The notes below the pieces were generated by a model. That model was given only the letters and a program-made list of their open reading frames with translations. It made no database searches and had not been told where the DNA came from. Of a stretch of 64,000 nucleotides of DNA, positions 1 to 15,000 are shown one piece after another. Source of the DNA: Atrina japonica (Eukaryota; Mollusca; Bivalvia; Pterioida; Pinnidae); NCBI GenBank assembly GCA_030159075.1, contig BROG01000128.1, positions 1,044,501-1,108,500 on the forward strand. The letters run 5' to 3'. The translations under genes and the position numbers were made by a program. Positions within the stretch are counted from its first letter, which is position 1; each line of letters begins with the position of its first letter.

Positions 1-62
1 CCAAGTTCTTTAGCCCACTGGTTACAGCAGGATAAAATCCCACCAGATGTTTATGCTGTTGG
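1..62 (+). CDS. OCRL: OCRL-like exon 1 of window (5-phosphatase, partial at left edge)
   Basis: Frame 1 reads [20 protein letters not shown] and ends in GG before the donor GTATGC. The [15 protein letters not shown] join matches the PDxYxVGFQELDLS signature of this family. The exon starts before the window. Confidence 0.85.
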
Positions 63-3000
63 GTATGCATATCCAATGTTTATTTTATTAGCATGAGTAA
101 ATTATTAAAATTTGACTTTATAAACTAGGGGACTAATATTATCAAGTTTTATTTAGTTAAGTAAAATTGATTTGTTTTTTCATCTTTATATTACTTATTT
201 AACTGACAAAAGGCATAATATGTCATCATGGCTGTCAAATCGAACACAAATGAAGGAATGGCATTTTGAACCCATTTCAATAAAAAAGTTGGCAAGTGAG
301 TCCAGAAATCATCACATGTTCAATCTTGTCATAAGATGTATACAATCTTTATTTCTTCTCTTTCTCCCAACTTATCTGCTTTTCATCAGTAGAGTGGAAC
401 CTGTCTTGGGAGACCATCCCATTTGCAACTGAAAAATGGTCTCTCAAGACAGGTGGTCTCTTCAAAGAGGTTTTATGTAAAGGCTTATTTAACCAAATGG
501 TTTTCAGAATGTGGTCTTACAAGACAGATGGTTTTTCTTGAGAGTTGTTTTTGGACAAGTTCCACTGTGTTGTTTAGTGAAAGATATCTGGAATTATATT
601 AACTCACTTCACAATGTCAGTACTACATATGTATTGAAGTAGAGAGAAAATTTGCATGTTTTCCCATTGCATTAGTTGTTTTTCCTTGAAAATTTGTAGT
701 TAAAGAAATACAGTTAATGGCGATTGGTTTTAAAATGTGCACAGCTCTCTTACTTACCATTATTTTTTCACCAATAATATTTCAAATCTTGTATATACCC
801 AAAGGGTTTGAAAAATGCAAGAAAGTGAAAAAGTATTTTCCCCTCATCTGGGCTCAGTTTGTAAGCAGCTATCACATATATAGTTGGTAATTTGAAAAAA
901 CAAGGTTTGAAGAAATTGCCTGTAATTGTTCCTAATCTATGAAATTTCTTCAAACTTAGAACATGTACAATGTATTTAGCATCTTAAGCATAAGTGAAAC
1001 AGTCACAGTGAATTTCCTGGTCCTGGGGTCAGGGCTTGTAGATAGGATGGGGACGGTGATAGATTTTCTCTATGTATGTTGTGTTTTGTGACCAAAATAT
1101 GCTTTTACAAATCTTAAACTGTCTTAAGAAATTGAAATCCCTATTCATATGCTTTCAACTGCAGGTTCCAAGAATTAGATCTGAGCAGTCAAGCCTATGT
1201 ATTTAGTGATTCAGCAAAGGAAACAGAATGGCATTCAGCAGTACGAAGAAATCTTCATCCTAAGGCTAAATATAGAAAAGTACTATGTGTTCTCAATACA
1301 TTGTCCTGTAACACATATTGATGGTTAAGTGTGGCATTAAACACTGTTTAAAATAAAAAATAAAAAATCAAAAGTAAAACATAGCTACTAAACTGAAATG
1401 CTACTTTTAATGGGTTATTATGTAATAACAACCTATTATGGGTTTTCTTCGACTTTTCATCGAGGGCTATCCTGTTAGTAGTGAAGAGGTCATGGAGGTT
1501 GCATTTGCAAAATATAGTCAAGAATTCAACTTCTACAGAAAAGTCAAATATTTTGGTGTAAATGAAATTAAATCTAGTTTGAATAATCATTAAATGAAAT
1601 ACCACATGATTCTACATACTTCTGCCTTTTGAAATTATACAATACGATTTGTAGTTAGTTTCAACCAAACATCATCGATCTATTTATAAATATGAAATTC
1701 CACTATATAAGATTCCATTGATGTTGAGCCTGTATTACTCCGCCTTTCATCATATTGGTATTGACAGCTAATGAGCTTCAAGCATACAGCGATGCAAATA
1801 GAGATAATTACAAATCACTGATACCAACAAGAAGCTAAGTCAATTTCTATTGAACTCTCAAGAATATGTATGTTTTCTAGTCCATGGAAAAATGAAAATA
1901 AAAGCAAATTAGAGGGGATAGCATTGAGTAGGAGGTGCTTCTTATGCAAATGGCACGTGAAAGTTCTTGTCCATTTTGAAAACTATCAAATAGTCAGCTA
2001 ATCGCTATACATAACCTGCCTTGATGAGATTCCCGTGCATATTTCCTTTATTTATACACCCTATATGGTGACCACATGCCTTACATAACCAGTGTCAACT
2101 CAATTTCAGCAGACGGTCACTTGTATACTGTTTGTATTGATATCGCAAAGGGAGGTAACTCGAACATTGACTGTTACAATTTCCAATTCTCATTTCCGCG
2201 GAAGTTTGGAGAAATCGCCATGTCTATTGTCAGGTGTTTACACAAAAATTATCACAACTTTTGAAGTTAATCACAATTAGATTTGGATGTATAAACATAA
2301 ACTTTTTGTGTAATTGGTCAGTTCATAATGGATTTATCCATTGCCGAAAGCGTTCATGTCTATATGTGAAATTGTTGATAGATCGTTTTGCTACATCACG
2401 ACTTTAGGCCCAAATTATGTTGATTAAAATTATTTATTTAACAATAAACATGGGGTAAACTGCCCGTACAGTTATTTATATTAATTAATACAAGATAGAG
2501 AACATTGTTTGGTTGTTTATATAGTCAAGGCAGAGTATATGTTCATATACCACGGTATTTTCTGCTTCAATTAGAAAACAATGCCAATTTTATAAATTAA
2601 AACTACAAATGATATTAAATTCTGTTTGGAACACTAAAATAAAATAAATGCTAGTAATCATGTCTTTTGTTTTTTATAAGGTTTTGAAAATAAATACTTA
2701 AAATGTTGTATGCAGTTTAAGAGTCCAATGTAATTAGTCATTTCAATCCAGACAATGTTAGGATGTTACAACTGTTTTTTTCACATATTGTCATGTGTAG
2801 GGTAAAAATTCTGTTTTGTGTACATTTATAATTTTTTATATTTACTGATAAACATAACTACATCAGTTAATCATACCATGAATAACAAAAAGTCTATATT
2901 TCTGACTTTTTCTGTGTTCTGTATCAGAAATGTGTGAAGCTTCTTAGATATCATAGCTTTAAATTCAAAATGCAATTTTTAAATCAAAGCATTGAATTAT

Positions 3001-6000
3001 ACTTTTCACTGAATAAAAGCATTACATGATACAAAAAATTGAAAATTTGAATTTCATGAAATTTTGCATAAGAGTGCCATTATATTGTGGTTATCTTATA
3101 GTAATGCTGATCTTTATTTAAAGAGACTGAATTTTTTGTAGGTAAGACTAATTCGTCTAGTGGGCATCATGTTAATTGTGTACATAAGAGAGGAATGGAC
3201 TGGAAATGTGTATTTCATAGACTCTGAATCAGTGGCCACTGGGATTATGGGAATAATGGTAATGTATTTGAATTGATGAGAAATTACTGTTTAGCTTCTT
3301 AGTTTTATGATTAGTTTATCAGATGTAGGTAAAAAGATGATATATGTATTTTTGTGCAGCACTGTACATAGATATGATACATTGTATATTAGGGCTGTGT
3401 ATCATGAATCAAAAATGTATCGCAATATATCATGATATATGGAAAGTGTATAACTATGTATCACAATATATCATATTGTTAGGAATATTCATTGTAATAT
3501 TGGAAATAGTAGTGTGAAACACAGAAACGGTAAATGTAGAACTACAACTCATTCATTACCTCTTGTATATTAGTAACTTACTTTAAGCAAATAGATAATT
3601 TATTGATGTACCGCTGATATACTAATAAAACAACCAATGTAATCCCCTATTTGATTTTTCCAGAAATTATCAATGTTTATTTTCCCATATCCATAAATTG
3701 TATCATCAGAAATGATTTCTCAATATATCATTATATTGATGTATTGTTATACCACTATTGTATATGGTGTATATAGGGTCATGTGCAAATGACCTTGTAG
3801 ATGTGTCATTTTCTACCAATGAAAATGCATTTGGAGCATATTCTCTAACTTGAGTAAATTCTTAAGTGTTATACTGCCCGACCAAGATGATTTTAGAAAT
3901 TAGTATTCAGTTACTATAGATGTCATGTGATCCTGTAAACTCTGAATCGCTTGTTGATGTTATATAACATTTATTTGGATAAATATTTTATCTTAATTTT
4001 CAAAGGGAAACAAAGGTGGAGTTGCAGTGCGGCTGTCTGTTCATAACACATCCCTTTGTTTTGTCAACTCTCATCTAGCAGCTCATCAAGATGAATTTGA
4101 AAGGAGGAATCAGGTATAAATATATGTGATCACCTTTATGTATATAATTAAATAGGAGAGTCTTGGTATAAATATATGTGATCACCTTTATGTATATAAT
4201 TAAATAGGAGAGTCTTGGTATAAATATATGTGATCACCTTTATGTATATAATTAAATAGGAGAGTCTTGGTATAGATATGTGTGATCACCTTGATGTATA
4301 TAATTAAATAGGAGAGTCTTGGTAAAGATACATATGTGGTCACCTTAATGTATGTAATTAGATAGGAGAGTCTTGGTATAGAAACATTTGGTCACCTTGA
4401 TGTATGTAATTAGATAGGAGAGTCTTGGTATAGATACATGTTGTCACCTTGATGTATGTAATTAGATAGGAGAGTCTTGGTATAGATACATGTTGTCACC
4501 TTGATGTATGTAATTAGATAGGAGAGTCTTGGTAAAGATACATATGTGGTCACCTTAATGTATGTAATTAGATAGGAGAGTCTTGGTAAAGATACATATG
4601 TGGTCACCTTAATGTATGTAATTAGATAGGAGAGTCTTGGTATAGAAACATTTGGTCACCTTGATGTATGTAATTAGATAGGAGAGTCTTGGTATAGATA
4701 CATGTTGTCACCTTGATGTATGTAATTAGATAGGAGAGTCTTGGTATAGATACATTTGGTCACCTTGATGTATGTAATTAGATAGGAAAGTCTTGGTATA
4801 GAAACATGTTGTCACCTTGACAAATGTAATAAGATACAAGAGTCTTGGTATAGATATGTGCAATCTAATTAAAGACAGATCTTTAACTGATACCGACCTG
4901 TTTTCTGATAAGTTTTGTAGAGATTCTAATGAAACCCACTATGAGGTCACATTTGAGTGACCTTTCCCAGGTATGTACTGTTCGACCAATGAAAATGTGA
5001 CTACCGTAATCAGGCATGTATAATCTGCATTTATATATTATCTACACTCCCATTTCAGCATCAGGTCTGGGATAAAAAAAGGAGTCCATGTGTTTAGGCC
5101 TTATTATATACTATACTAAAATATGAAAATTGTAAGATGCAATTTCATTGGTTCCTGATATCAATTCAACCAATCGTAAGCATTTTAACTTCAAGCTATA
5201 CTGTTGTAGCAGTGCAGAGGGTATCAGCCAGGATAGCTCAGTTGGTAAGAGCGTCTTGCTAGTGTTAGGAAGGTCCTGGGTTAGATTCTCAGTCTGGCCG
5301 CACATTTTTCCTTGCCTACTACACTGTTGTGGATGCCAAAACTTTCCAACGTGATGGAATACAACAAAAGTAATAAACAAAAACATGTCAAAGATACTGA
5401 AAGTGGAAGAGTTTGCATATGAATATAAAGGCACAATTTTGCTATCTCTCTATAAGAAACAAATGCCAGTGGAGTGACATATTGTGTGTAAACAGCAAGA
5501 ATATAGTTACACATGTGTAATTCACAGTACCAGTTTCACTTTAGACGTTTTGTAAATAAAGTTTGTCTGCAATGAGGAAATTGCCAGTTAAACTTAAACA
5601 GTACATTATTGTAATTTTTTTTGTAAGTTAGGCTTCTGATGATTAAGATTTTGTTTTTATTTTTCTTAAATTTGACTTTGTCTTAAGAATAATATATTTA
5701 TTGCCCTAAATATTAAGTTCATATTTACCAAAGATAAATTGTAATTTTTTGTACTTTTAGGTTATGTATGGTTTATCATATCAAGTAAAAACATTAGAAC
5801 CTCTGTAACACTAATACATTTGACTGTTGTTAAGTTTATTAATGCATGTACATGTAAGTTGTGATGAGAAATTGAAATGTTTAAAGAAGTGGTAAGCCTA
5901 ACTTAACTGTCTTATGCATATATGGCAATGTATCTTTTATTTTCATTTTACTCTGCCTTTCTTTCAGAAATATGTTTTCTTAATAGGAAGCAGTTTAGTT

Positions 6001-9000
6001 TGAATCCAAGGGTTATTTTGTCAAAGTAACTAATCATTTCAGTACTTTCAGTACTTAGATTTTCATGGCCATTACTGGAGCATTAGTAAGACCGAAAGTT
6101 GTTGTATAAAAGTGCAGTATCATGATCGTAATTTTTCTTTAAATATCAATCCTTAGAGTGGTATTTGACAGAAATAGAAAAATATTCATTAGATAAGAGA
6201 AAATATGATAAACAGAGTAATGATTTGAAATAAATGTGAAACTACACAATGGGAATCTAAAATAAGAGTTCAAAAGATTACAACAACCTGATTATCAATT
6301 GGCAATTGGAGAATGTCACTCACCAACCAAAATCACAACTATTTATAGACTTTGTAAATTGAAATACACACACATTGAAGACAAAATTCATTTATCTAAC
6401 ATTTATTCACCATCACTGTGAACAAATAAATACATAACACACAAACAAAAATGAATGATAAAATTCATTGACTCAAACACCGCAATTATGAATCTTCTGC
6501 AGTAGTCCCATGGAAAAAAGTCCCTGTAGAACCAGTGGTACTGTAATATTCGCACCCCCATCCTTGAGACAAATTTTAGAGTGAAAAAAGTGCAGATTAT
6601 ATGTTACTTTAGTAACAAGATATTGAATGGTAAAGAGATGTAATTCATTTAGATAAGCATCTGTGATCATCTCTACGTATTTAATTTAAATGAAGATGTT
6701 AGGTGTAAATATATGTGATCACCTGGATATATATAGTGTAAATGGAGGTGTTGGGTAAATACAGTAAAACCTGCTATAGTGGCCACCTCTATATAAGGAT
6801 TACCTGTCTATAAAGGCCAGTTTGACTTGACTGCATACTTCAACTAAATTGAACCTGTTTATAAGGGTCACCTGCATATAAAGGTCAATATTTTCTGGTC
6901 CCTTGGGTGGCCCTATATACAGGTTTCACTGTACTGTCAAAAATTGTTATGTCGAGATTGGTAATCTTAATTTACCCGGGTAACTCAAGGTCAGGCACCA
7001 GTCCCCACAATTTTCCGTCTATATCTTACTGAAAAAAAGACCTGATAACTTGAGATCAGAAAATTTAAAAAAAAACTGTTATGTCGATGTCAAAACATGG
7101 TCCCGATATTTAATTTCAATGTGAAAGTGACCAATTATCTCAAGGTTAAAATTGTTTACATCATCATTAAATTATCAGGTGATGTTATGACTAGTGCTGA
7201 ACAAATATGCCTTCTGTTTGGTTTAGAGTACATACATTGAATAAAAATCTTCACTAAAAATTCTGGTTTACATACAATATACATGCAAGCCTTGAAGTAT
7301 TCTGGCAATCACTGAAATACTCACAAGATGAATTAGAATTCTATTTAGAGATAGACTTTTTAACTCTAGGACCCGTTTATCTCAAATTTTTTGCTTGGTC
7401 CAGATGACTTAAAGATAACAAGGTTTTTACCTTATGTGATAACCTTGATGTGTGTGTGTTGAATGTGAGAAATCAGGTATTAATGTGCGTTTAGTCACCT
7501 GGATGTCTATAATTTTAATGGAGGCATTATATGTTGTTACCTTGATGTATTCAGTTTGAAAGAAGAGATCTTGTAATTTGAAAGGAGAATCTGGTATAAT
7601 CATTTATATGGTGGCCTTGAAATTTGTGATACGTAAAATTCATGAAATCTGAACATAAGACATTTATGTTGCTCAGATGTTCAGAATTATCTCCCCTGTT
7701 TAAGTATCATTTTTATAGCTGCACATTTTCCGTGTGTTTTAAAAGATCTACAGTGGCCAAGTGGTGAGAGCATTGCATTTTAATTCACAAAATATTTCAT
7801 GTCTAGTCTGCAGAGGTTGAGACCACCATTGAAAAATTGGCCATCAATGTTAATCTGAAAAATTATTTAGGGTGGAATAAAACCCAATGGGAACAAACAA
7901 ACAAAAGATATGTACTGTCACCCTGCGAAATCCACCACGGTATAAAGCAGAGAAATATTTAGATAATTTACCTTGTCATATGTTCCATAAATTTCTAAAT
8001 TTAATAGCACTATTCATTCCAAATTACTTACAAAATGACCTCCATTATTTGATGTAAATATATTATTCTAACTTTTTCCCTTGCAGGATTACAGGGATAT
8101 TGATTCAAAAATGAGATTCAAGGAATTTTTCCCTCCTCTTACGATAGCAGAACATGAGTGAGTGTTCAGTTTAGGATAGAATCTCTTACTTTGACATAAT
8201 GATTTGTTTTAATATATTAGACATTATCAAGTGCAGAGCCACCCTTTGTCAAAATAAGCAACTTGGACACAAAACCAAACATTGTTATTTCATTTTTAAA
8301 TGTCTCTAAGGGAAATAATATTTCAGCAAATGACAGTAATACATTTGATAATATATATATATTTATATTCTATCATGTAATGCATTACAGTACAATTCAT
8401 TTTCTATGTGATAATGATGTTATGTATAAAGGTACTTGTTTCAAATTGTCTAACTCATGTTTCATGATATTTATTCACATATCTTAAATACTATAGTCTT
8501 GTCATATATCATATAGAAGTTTAAAAAAACATGTTGATATCTCTACTGAAAGATAATTTGTAAATTTAATTCAAATAATCTGTAAACATAGAAATTGTTT
8601 CCCAGAAAAACAGTGATATTTACTCTCAAGAAATGTAAACTGTTTACATTTTATTTATATATACTTTAGAATAGTGTTTTGGATTGGAGATCTGAATTAT
8701 AGAATTGCTGGCCTAGATATTGACAAGGTCAAGTCCATGATAGAGAGGTCAAAGTTCAAAGATCTGCAGTCATATGACCAGGTATGTGCTTTAGAAAATA
8801 AATTTTAAAAAGAATGAAAAATGTTTTTTAACTTCTTTTTTTCTCTCGTACCTTGTATCCTAAAAATTATAATCAAAGTTTTATTGTATTCTTTTATTAT
8901 ACTTGTTGTCTTTTGTATAAAATTTGACCCCAACTCTTGTGTTATATTTAGCACATGAAACATGAAATTTAATTGTGTAATAAATATTTTAGTACCAAAA

Positions 9001-12000
9001 GATAGATCTTGTAGAGAATCGGCAGTAAAAGCATCATCCTAAAACAGTCCAGAATCTATATGCTCTTTCCTATCGTGGTTTCATGTGCCTAAAATATTCA
9101 TAGCTGATGAATATTTATAAGGAGTAGTTGTGTCCAATTTATCCAATCACATTTGTTGCTGTGATCGGCAGCAGAAGTTATCGTGTAGTCTGTTGATCGA
9201 TGGGATTTGTTACGATTAGTGTCAACAGTCTGGGCAAACATTCTTTAAAAGCCTCAATCTGATTAGTTGACAAATGCAAAGGAATGATTTCGGGCACATG
9301 AAACCACAGGTATGAAAGAGCATATAGATTCTGGACCGTGGTTGTATGATGATGCAGTAAAAGTGGCTCATCTTTTTCTAGCTAACACAACAATGGTAAA
9401 CATTATTTGGATAAATGATATTGTCTTCTGTTGTAGATAACCAATATATAGCTGTGAACTGTTTTTATTATTTTCATGAAATATTGAAAATGATAACAAA
9501 TATATAGATAATGTGATATCTCAATGTGATATCTCATGTGTAATACTGACTGCTTTGTTATAGTTACACCAACAACTAGGAAGAACTGATGTTTTTAAAG
9601 GATACAAAGAGGGGCAACTAAATTTCAAACCAACCTACAAGTATAACTGTGGCACAGATGAATGGGACTCAAGGTATTTACTTCTGGTTTATTTTCTGTT
9701 TCTGTTTAAATACTACTACATTGTATTTACAGCTGTTGAGAAGTATTTTGGCTAGATTTTGAAGCAAATATTGGTCCATGAATAGATGATAACTATGCAT
9801 CTGTCTGTTTATCTATCTGTCTTCATCAACAATTTGGTGTAGCTGTTGCATTTAGCTGTTTTTGAGAAAACTGTTGAGAGTGTCATGTTGTAACTTCACA
9901 TGATGATAGACATAAGTTGACTATGGCCTTCATTTTTTACCTTGACCTTTACTTTTGACCTTGAAATACATGTACATTGCTCGATTTTTATCATACCACC
10001 TTAAGTAATTTCTCATGAAGTTTAGATCTATTACTCATATAAATTTTCAACATAATACAAATTTGTCAATGTATCTTTTATTTTGATATTTTTCTGTAAT
10101 CAATTTCATCTACAGTTAAAAGGATAAATGTTCAGTTTCAACTTGTTTTGTTATTTGGGCATTAATACATGTTATACGCATAAGAAAATGCAGGTATTAA
10201 ACCGTTATGATACACAATAAGTTCAGTGCACATCAGAACATTTTTAATAATTATTCACCTTAATATTTTGTGACTTATTGTGGTCACTCAACTTTTGGAC
10301 TCTTCATAATTTACCTTTGTAATGATTGATTTGTTTGTGGTCAGTTATTGTTTGAAAATTCTGTAAACTTCTGTAGATTGTTATATGTATCTGTTTAATT
10401 TTAGTGAGAAGAACAGAATACCAGCTTGGTGTGATAGGATATTGTTTAAGGGTACTGGCATCAAACAGTTGACCTATCGGTCGCATCCAGGTTTAGTGAT
10501 CAGTGACCATAAGCCTGTCTCTTCTACATTTGAAACTGAAGTGAGTATTTTATGTCTTTAGGGAGAGGGGAGGGGGGGGGGGGTGAATTTTCAGAATGAA
10601 TTTGCATATAGAGAACCTGTTTTGTCTGTGTAACTTCTAATATAGTATTTTTATTAAACATTTTGTGTGAAATGTACTGTTTACCACATATTTTTGTTAA
10701 TCCCCCACCAGTTCCCAGGATGGCTTTGGGTAGGTGGGGGATGGACAACTATAGTCTTGCAGTGTGTCCATCTGTACATCCTTTTGCTTTATATAGACCA
10801 TATCTTTATCATTTCTTCAACAAGCCCCCCCCCCCCCCCCCAATATTTGATGCAAGTGTACATCTTAAGAAGACAGGGTGTTGCATACAAAATTTGCTCT
10901 CCTATCACCTTCATTTTTAGAGGTATTCCCTTTTATTGATTTTATTTGACAGGGGCATATCTAAATTATTTCTTTACCTAGTTTATAGTTAAACTGCAAA
11001 AGATACATACTTGAAAAATGGGGGAATCATTTGTGACTAACGGATACAACCTGCATGTGATGAAACACTTTGCAATCCTAGTAAACATTTCATTTCTCAG
11101 AAAGTGGGAACTCAAATTGCAATAGTCTCTTTGGAGTGCATGGCCTATCCATTTCCCTTCTCTGATCTTTAATATTAATGAAATGGGTCAGGGAACAGAT
11201 CATCCCTTTCCATAAAAAGTAACTGATAGCAGGAACTAATTCAGTAATTATATGCCAACCCATTTCATAGTTGATAAAAACCTTACATTTTAGTATTTCA
11301 TTTCCTCATATTAACAAAATACTTTACTTAAAATTGTATGCTACTTGGTTACAGAGTTATTGGAGGTTTTCATTTTTGTTGATTCCTTTTGTCTTATCAA
11401 ATCCATTATTTATCATACCTGTAAATACTGCAATCTTGTAACTTCAAATTGCATAATGGTATAAATTCTCTGAAAATGACATCAGGAAACAATCAGTTAC
11501 ATTGACAATTCCTATGTTTTTGTGGGAATCTGTATCATTTTGCCCTCCAACATTAAGCCTAGGTCACACTGTCATGATTTGGAGTTACGAGTTACTACAA
11601 CAAAAAATGAGTTATAACTCGGCAAATATTCCACAAATTTGCTATATTTTTTAATGACTGGGACATTCATTCAACTTCTTCTCGAGTTCTCGTCCACACT
11701 GACATATTTGCTTGACAGTCATGTTAACAACCGACATTCATACTATGTGTGCATATCACTTTCTCTACAATCCCTAATTCTGCAACGAGATTGTAAGAGT
11801 TTAGGTGAGTCAAGGCCACAGAAACATAAGATTGTGACGATTGATCAACAAGACATGCAGGAGTGAAGGCGAAATTTCAAGACTTGGGTTGTGTTGTGCT
11901 GCAATTCGGTATCAGTTCTTTATTAGTTTCCAAAGAGGCAACATAGTCAGCAAATTGCACATCTATCTGCTCATAGATTAAAAATCCTCAGTTTTCTCAC

Positions 12001-15000
12001 AGTGATAGAAGAGACTGCCACTGAAGACAATCTTGCATTTGCAAGTAGCATCATCAGTATCAAGCTCTTTAGGTGGTGAGGCTAATGCAGAGGGAGTTTC
12101 AATGATACTTTAAGCTTTGGATGATATCTTGCCCCTTTGTCTTGCTGGCATGCAGAATATGCACTCCTTTGACTAATTGCTAGAACCTGTAGCAATGTCC
12201 AACAGTATATGTATAAACTTGTATAGATGTTGTATAGATGTTGGACAAACTTGTTTTATGTCAGGACATTGGATATTGTGTATATGTCTTGCCAAATTGC
12301 AGCTTAGCTCACAGCATGTCACACAACTTTTTTCGCGCCGAGAGATGCCGCCAGTAGGTGCTATGTCCACAACCCATTTATGAGAATGTACAATGTTTTC
12401 TCAACTTGTCCTATGTGTACTTGAGATGAAAACTCACATGACAATTTCAAACCACATCTCACCGTTTTCTGAGAATCTGCGACAAGAAGAGACATCTGTT
12501 TGACATGCAAAGATATGTGTTTGAGACCCAAACCACATGTGCCGACTAATGGTGAGATGGAACTCACTGCAACTCGTAGCGCCAACTCATGACAGTGTGA
12601 CCTAAGCTTTACAGTATGGTAGCTACAGCGTTATGGTCTATCTACTAGAAATACAATAAAATGTATGTTATACTTGTGTACTTATTGCATCATTGCATGT
12701 ACTACTATGATCCTCAAAAGAATTCCACTACTTTGTATCCAAGTTGTTCAAGTTCATGATTTGTTAATTTATTTTTGTGTTTTATAGCAAAACACTTCTC
12801 ACACATGGCCCAGTTTCCCTTCATTCATAAAACACTTCCATAGTGATGAAATTGATAAGATTATTCACCATGTTTAGGAAGAGACAATCTCCTCAGTCCT
12901 AGTGCCCTTGTCAATTGTATCAATTACCACGTGTCACATCATGGATACAAATCAACAAGGACATGGGGACTGAGATTTCCTTGTCCCTCCCACAGCATTG
13001 TCATTGGTCCTTTTTCTCAAACTTCAATGTTTTGTACTTATTTATCATGAGTTGAAATATTCCTTCAGCCAAAGACATGTAACTCGAGTAACTTTCACTA
13101 TGCACGGTTGTCAAAAGCTTTTGGTTATTTTGTAAAGTTTGTCTAATGCCAGGAGAGAACTTAACAGAATCTTACATGGGTGTGTTGTGTGGATAAGGAA
13201 ATCTCCCACCCAAAGAATCTGGCTTTCTAATCTGAGGTTTTCTAAAGGATTGGACTTTCAGATTCTTGCCATGGGAGTTCCTTTTTTGCCAAACCCATCC
13301 TTGTTTCTTATTTTATTTCCATTCTTCAAAAACATATTTATGGATGTAAATAAATTCTTGATGCATTATATTCTCATCACATAGAAGTCCTACATTATAA
13401 GATTTTATTGTGATGTCATAGCACATGTAGTTTGTCTACACCCAAGGTGTAGCTCAGCAAAATGGCAAGATATGCCTGTCCAACGTGGAAGAAAAAAATC
13501 TCTCTCAGGAAAATTAGTGTATTTTCCAGTCTGAAGTTTGAGAATACTTTTTTTCTGTATATGTATAAATTGTAGATTAAAATGTAGAATTCAATGTTAC
13601 TTAGAGTTCAGTTTCACTACATGAACTTTGTATGCTTAACCCATTCACCCCTAAATACACATTTGGACTTACCTTAGTCATTTATTTAGAGAAGAATTGA
13701 TTATTTCTCAGGGATTGATGAGTTAAAAGAATCCAGTATTTTTTTTAGATATAGACTACTAGTACATGATTGTTGGTAATTTTAATTTTATATGCTTTTT
13801 ACACACTAATGAGATATCTTCCGATTTCCCTGTCATTCATAAAACACTTAAATAGTGATGAGATGTATCTGCATTTTAATTATGGTTGAAGTCCAGAATT
13901 TTGTGTTAGTAAGATTTATTTTCCTAGAAGTATTATTTTACTTCCTTCCTCATTTGTTATTTATAGATTGATGTGCTACATGTATGTATCATGCAGTACA
14001 AGTTGTCATTTAATGTTTTTAACTATTTCCTTGTTTTATATAAACAAATTTAAAGTGGATTTAAATGGGTAAATTGGGGTAATTGTTTCTTTTTCAACTT
14101 TGTAAGTATTTGTTAGTCTGTTGTGAGCTTTGTAAGTTTCAACATTTATCAGCATTGTTTATGGATATTACCATGTGTTTGGAGTTATATCACTTTGACT
14201 TTATTTTTTCTTAGTTATCTAACATGGATTTGTTATATATATTTTTTAAGATATATAACAAGGTGTTAGTAAAACTGTGTTTTTATTAGTGCATAGGGTA
14301 TACCTATTTAAGAGTTTTAATGATTTATTTTGAATGTGAAATGTTTGGATTTTCCAGATCAAAGTAGTGGATGAAGAGAAATCCAGAAAGGTTTATGAAG
14401 ATATCATGAAGAAAATTGACAGACTAGAGAATGATTACCTCCCACAAGTTAAACTGGATATCATGGAGGTAAGTACAGTGGAACATCACAATTAAAACCG
14501 CCTAACTGACTGAAAGTGGTCTGATTAGAGAGGAGGTCTCTTAAGAGAGGTTCTGTACTTATGAAATTATTTATCAAGGACTGTAAATTTATGGCCTGAA
14601 TTGTGAGATGGTATTCTACAAGCGGTGACCTTTAGGCAAGGTTCCACTGTATTTGAATACATAGTTTTGATTGAAGTTATTACATTAATGTGATGATTAA
14701 CACTTTGTATGAGTTTTGTTTATATGGTTTTTTTTAAACAGAAACAAAAATTTGGATCACACAGTGCTTTTTCAAGTACATATAATTGAATTTTAGAGTT
14801 CCAATTAAAGCATTTATCTGGAAATATTTTGCTGTTATACATTTGGATTGTTTTCTGTGATGTTACATATGCCATCCTGACATGGCTAGTTAGCCAGTTG
14901 TTATGGTAATGGTGTGAATGAGTGCATGCCTTCTTTAATAGCAATGTGATTCTCTATTTTACTCAAATGACCCCTATGCCTAGTTTTGTGCAAAATTTCT

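Noticed and set aside
4410..4607. Minus-strand repeat peptide [17 protein letters not shown]
   Set aside because: Reverse reading of the 52-bp minisatellite.
5226..5300. Functional tRNA gene
   Set aside because: A and B boxes are present, but the anticodon arm and acceptor stem do not form properly and a SINE body follows.
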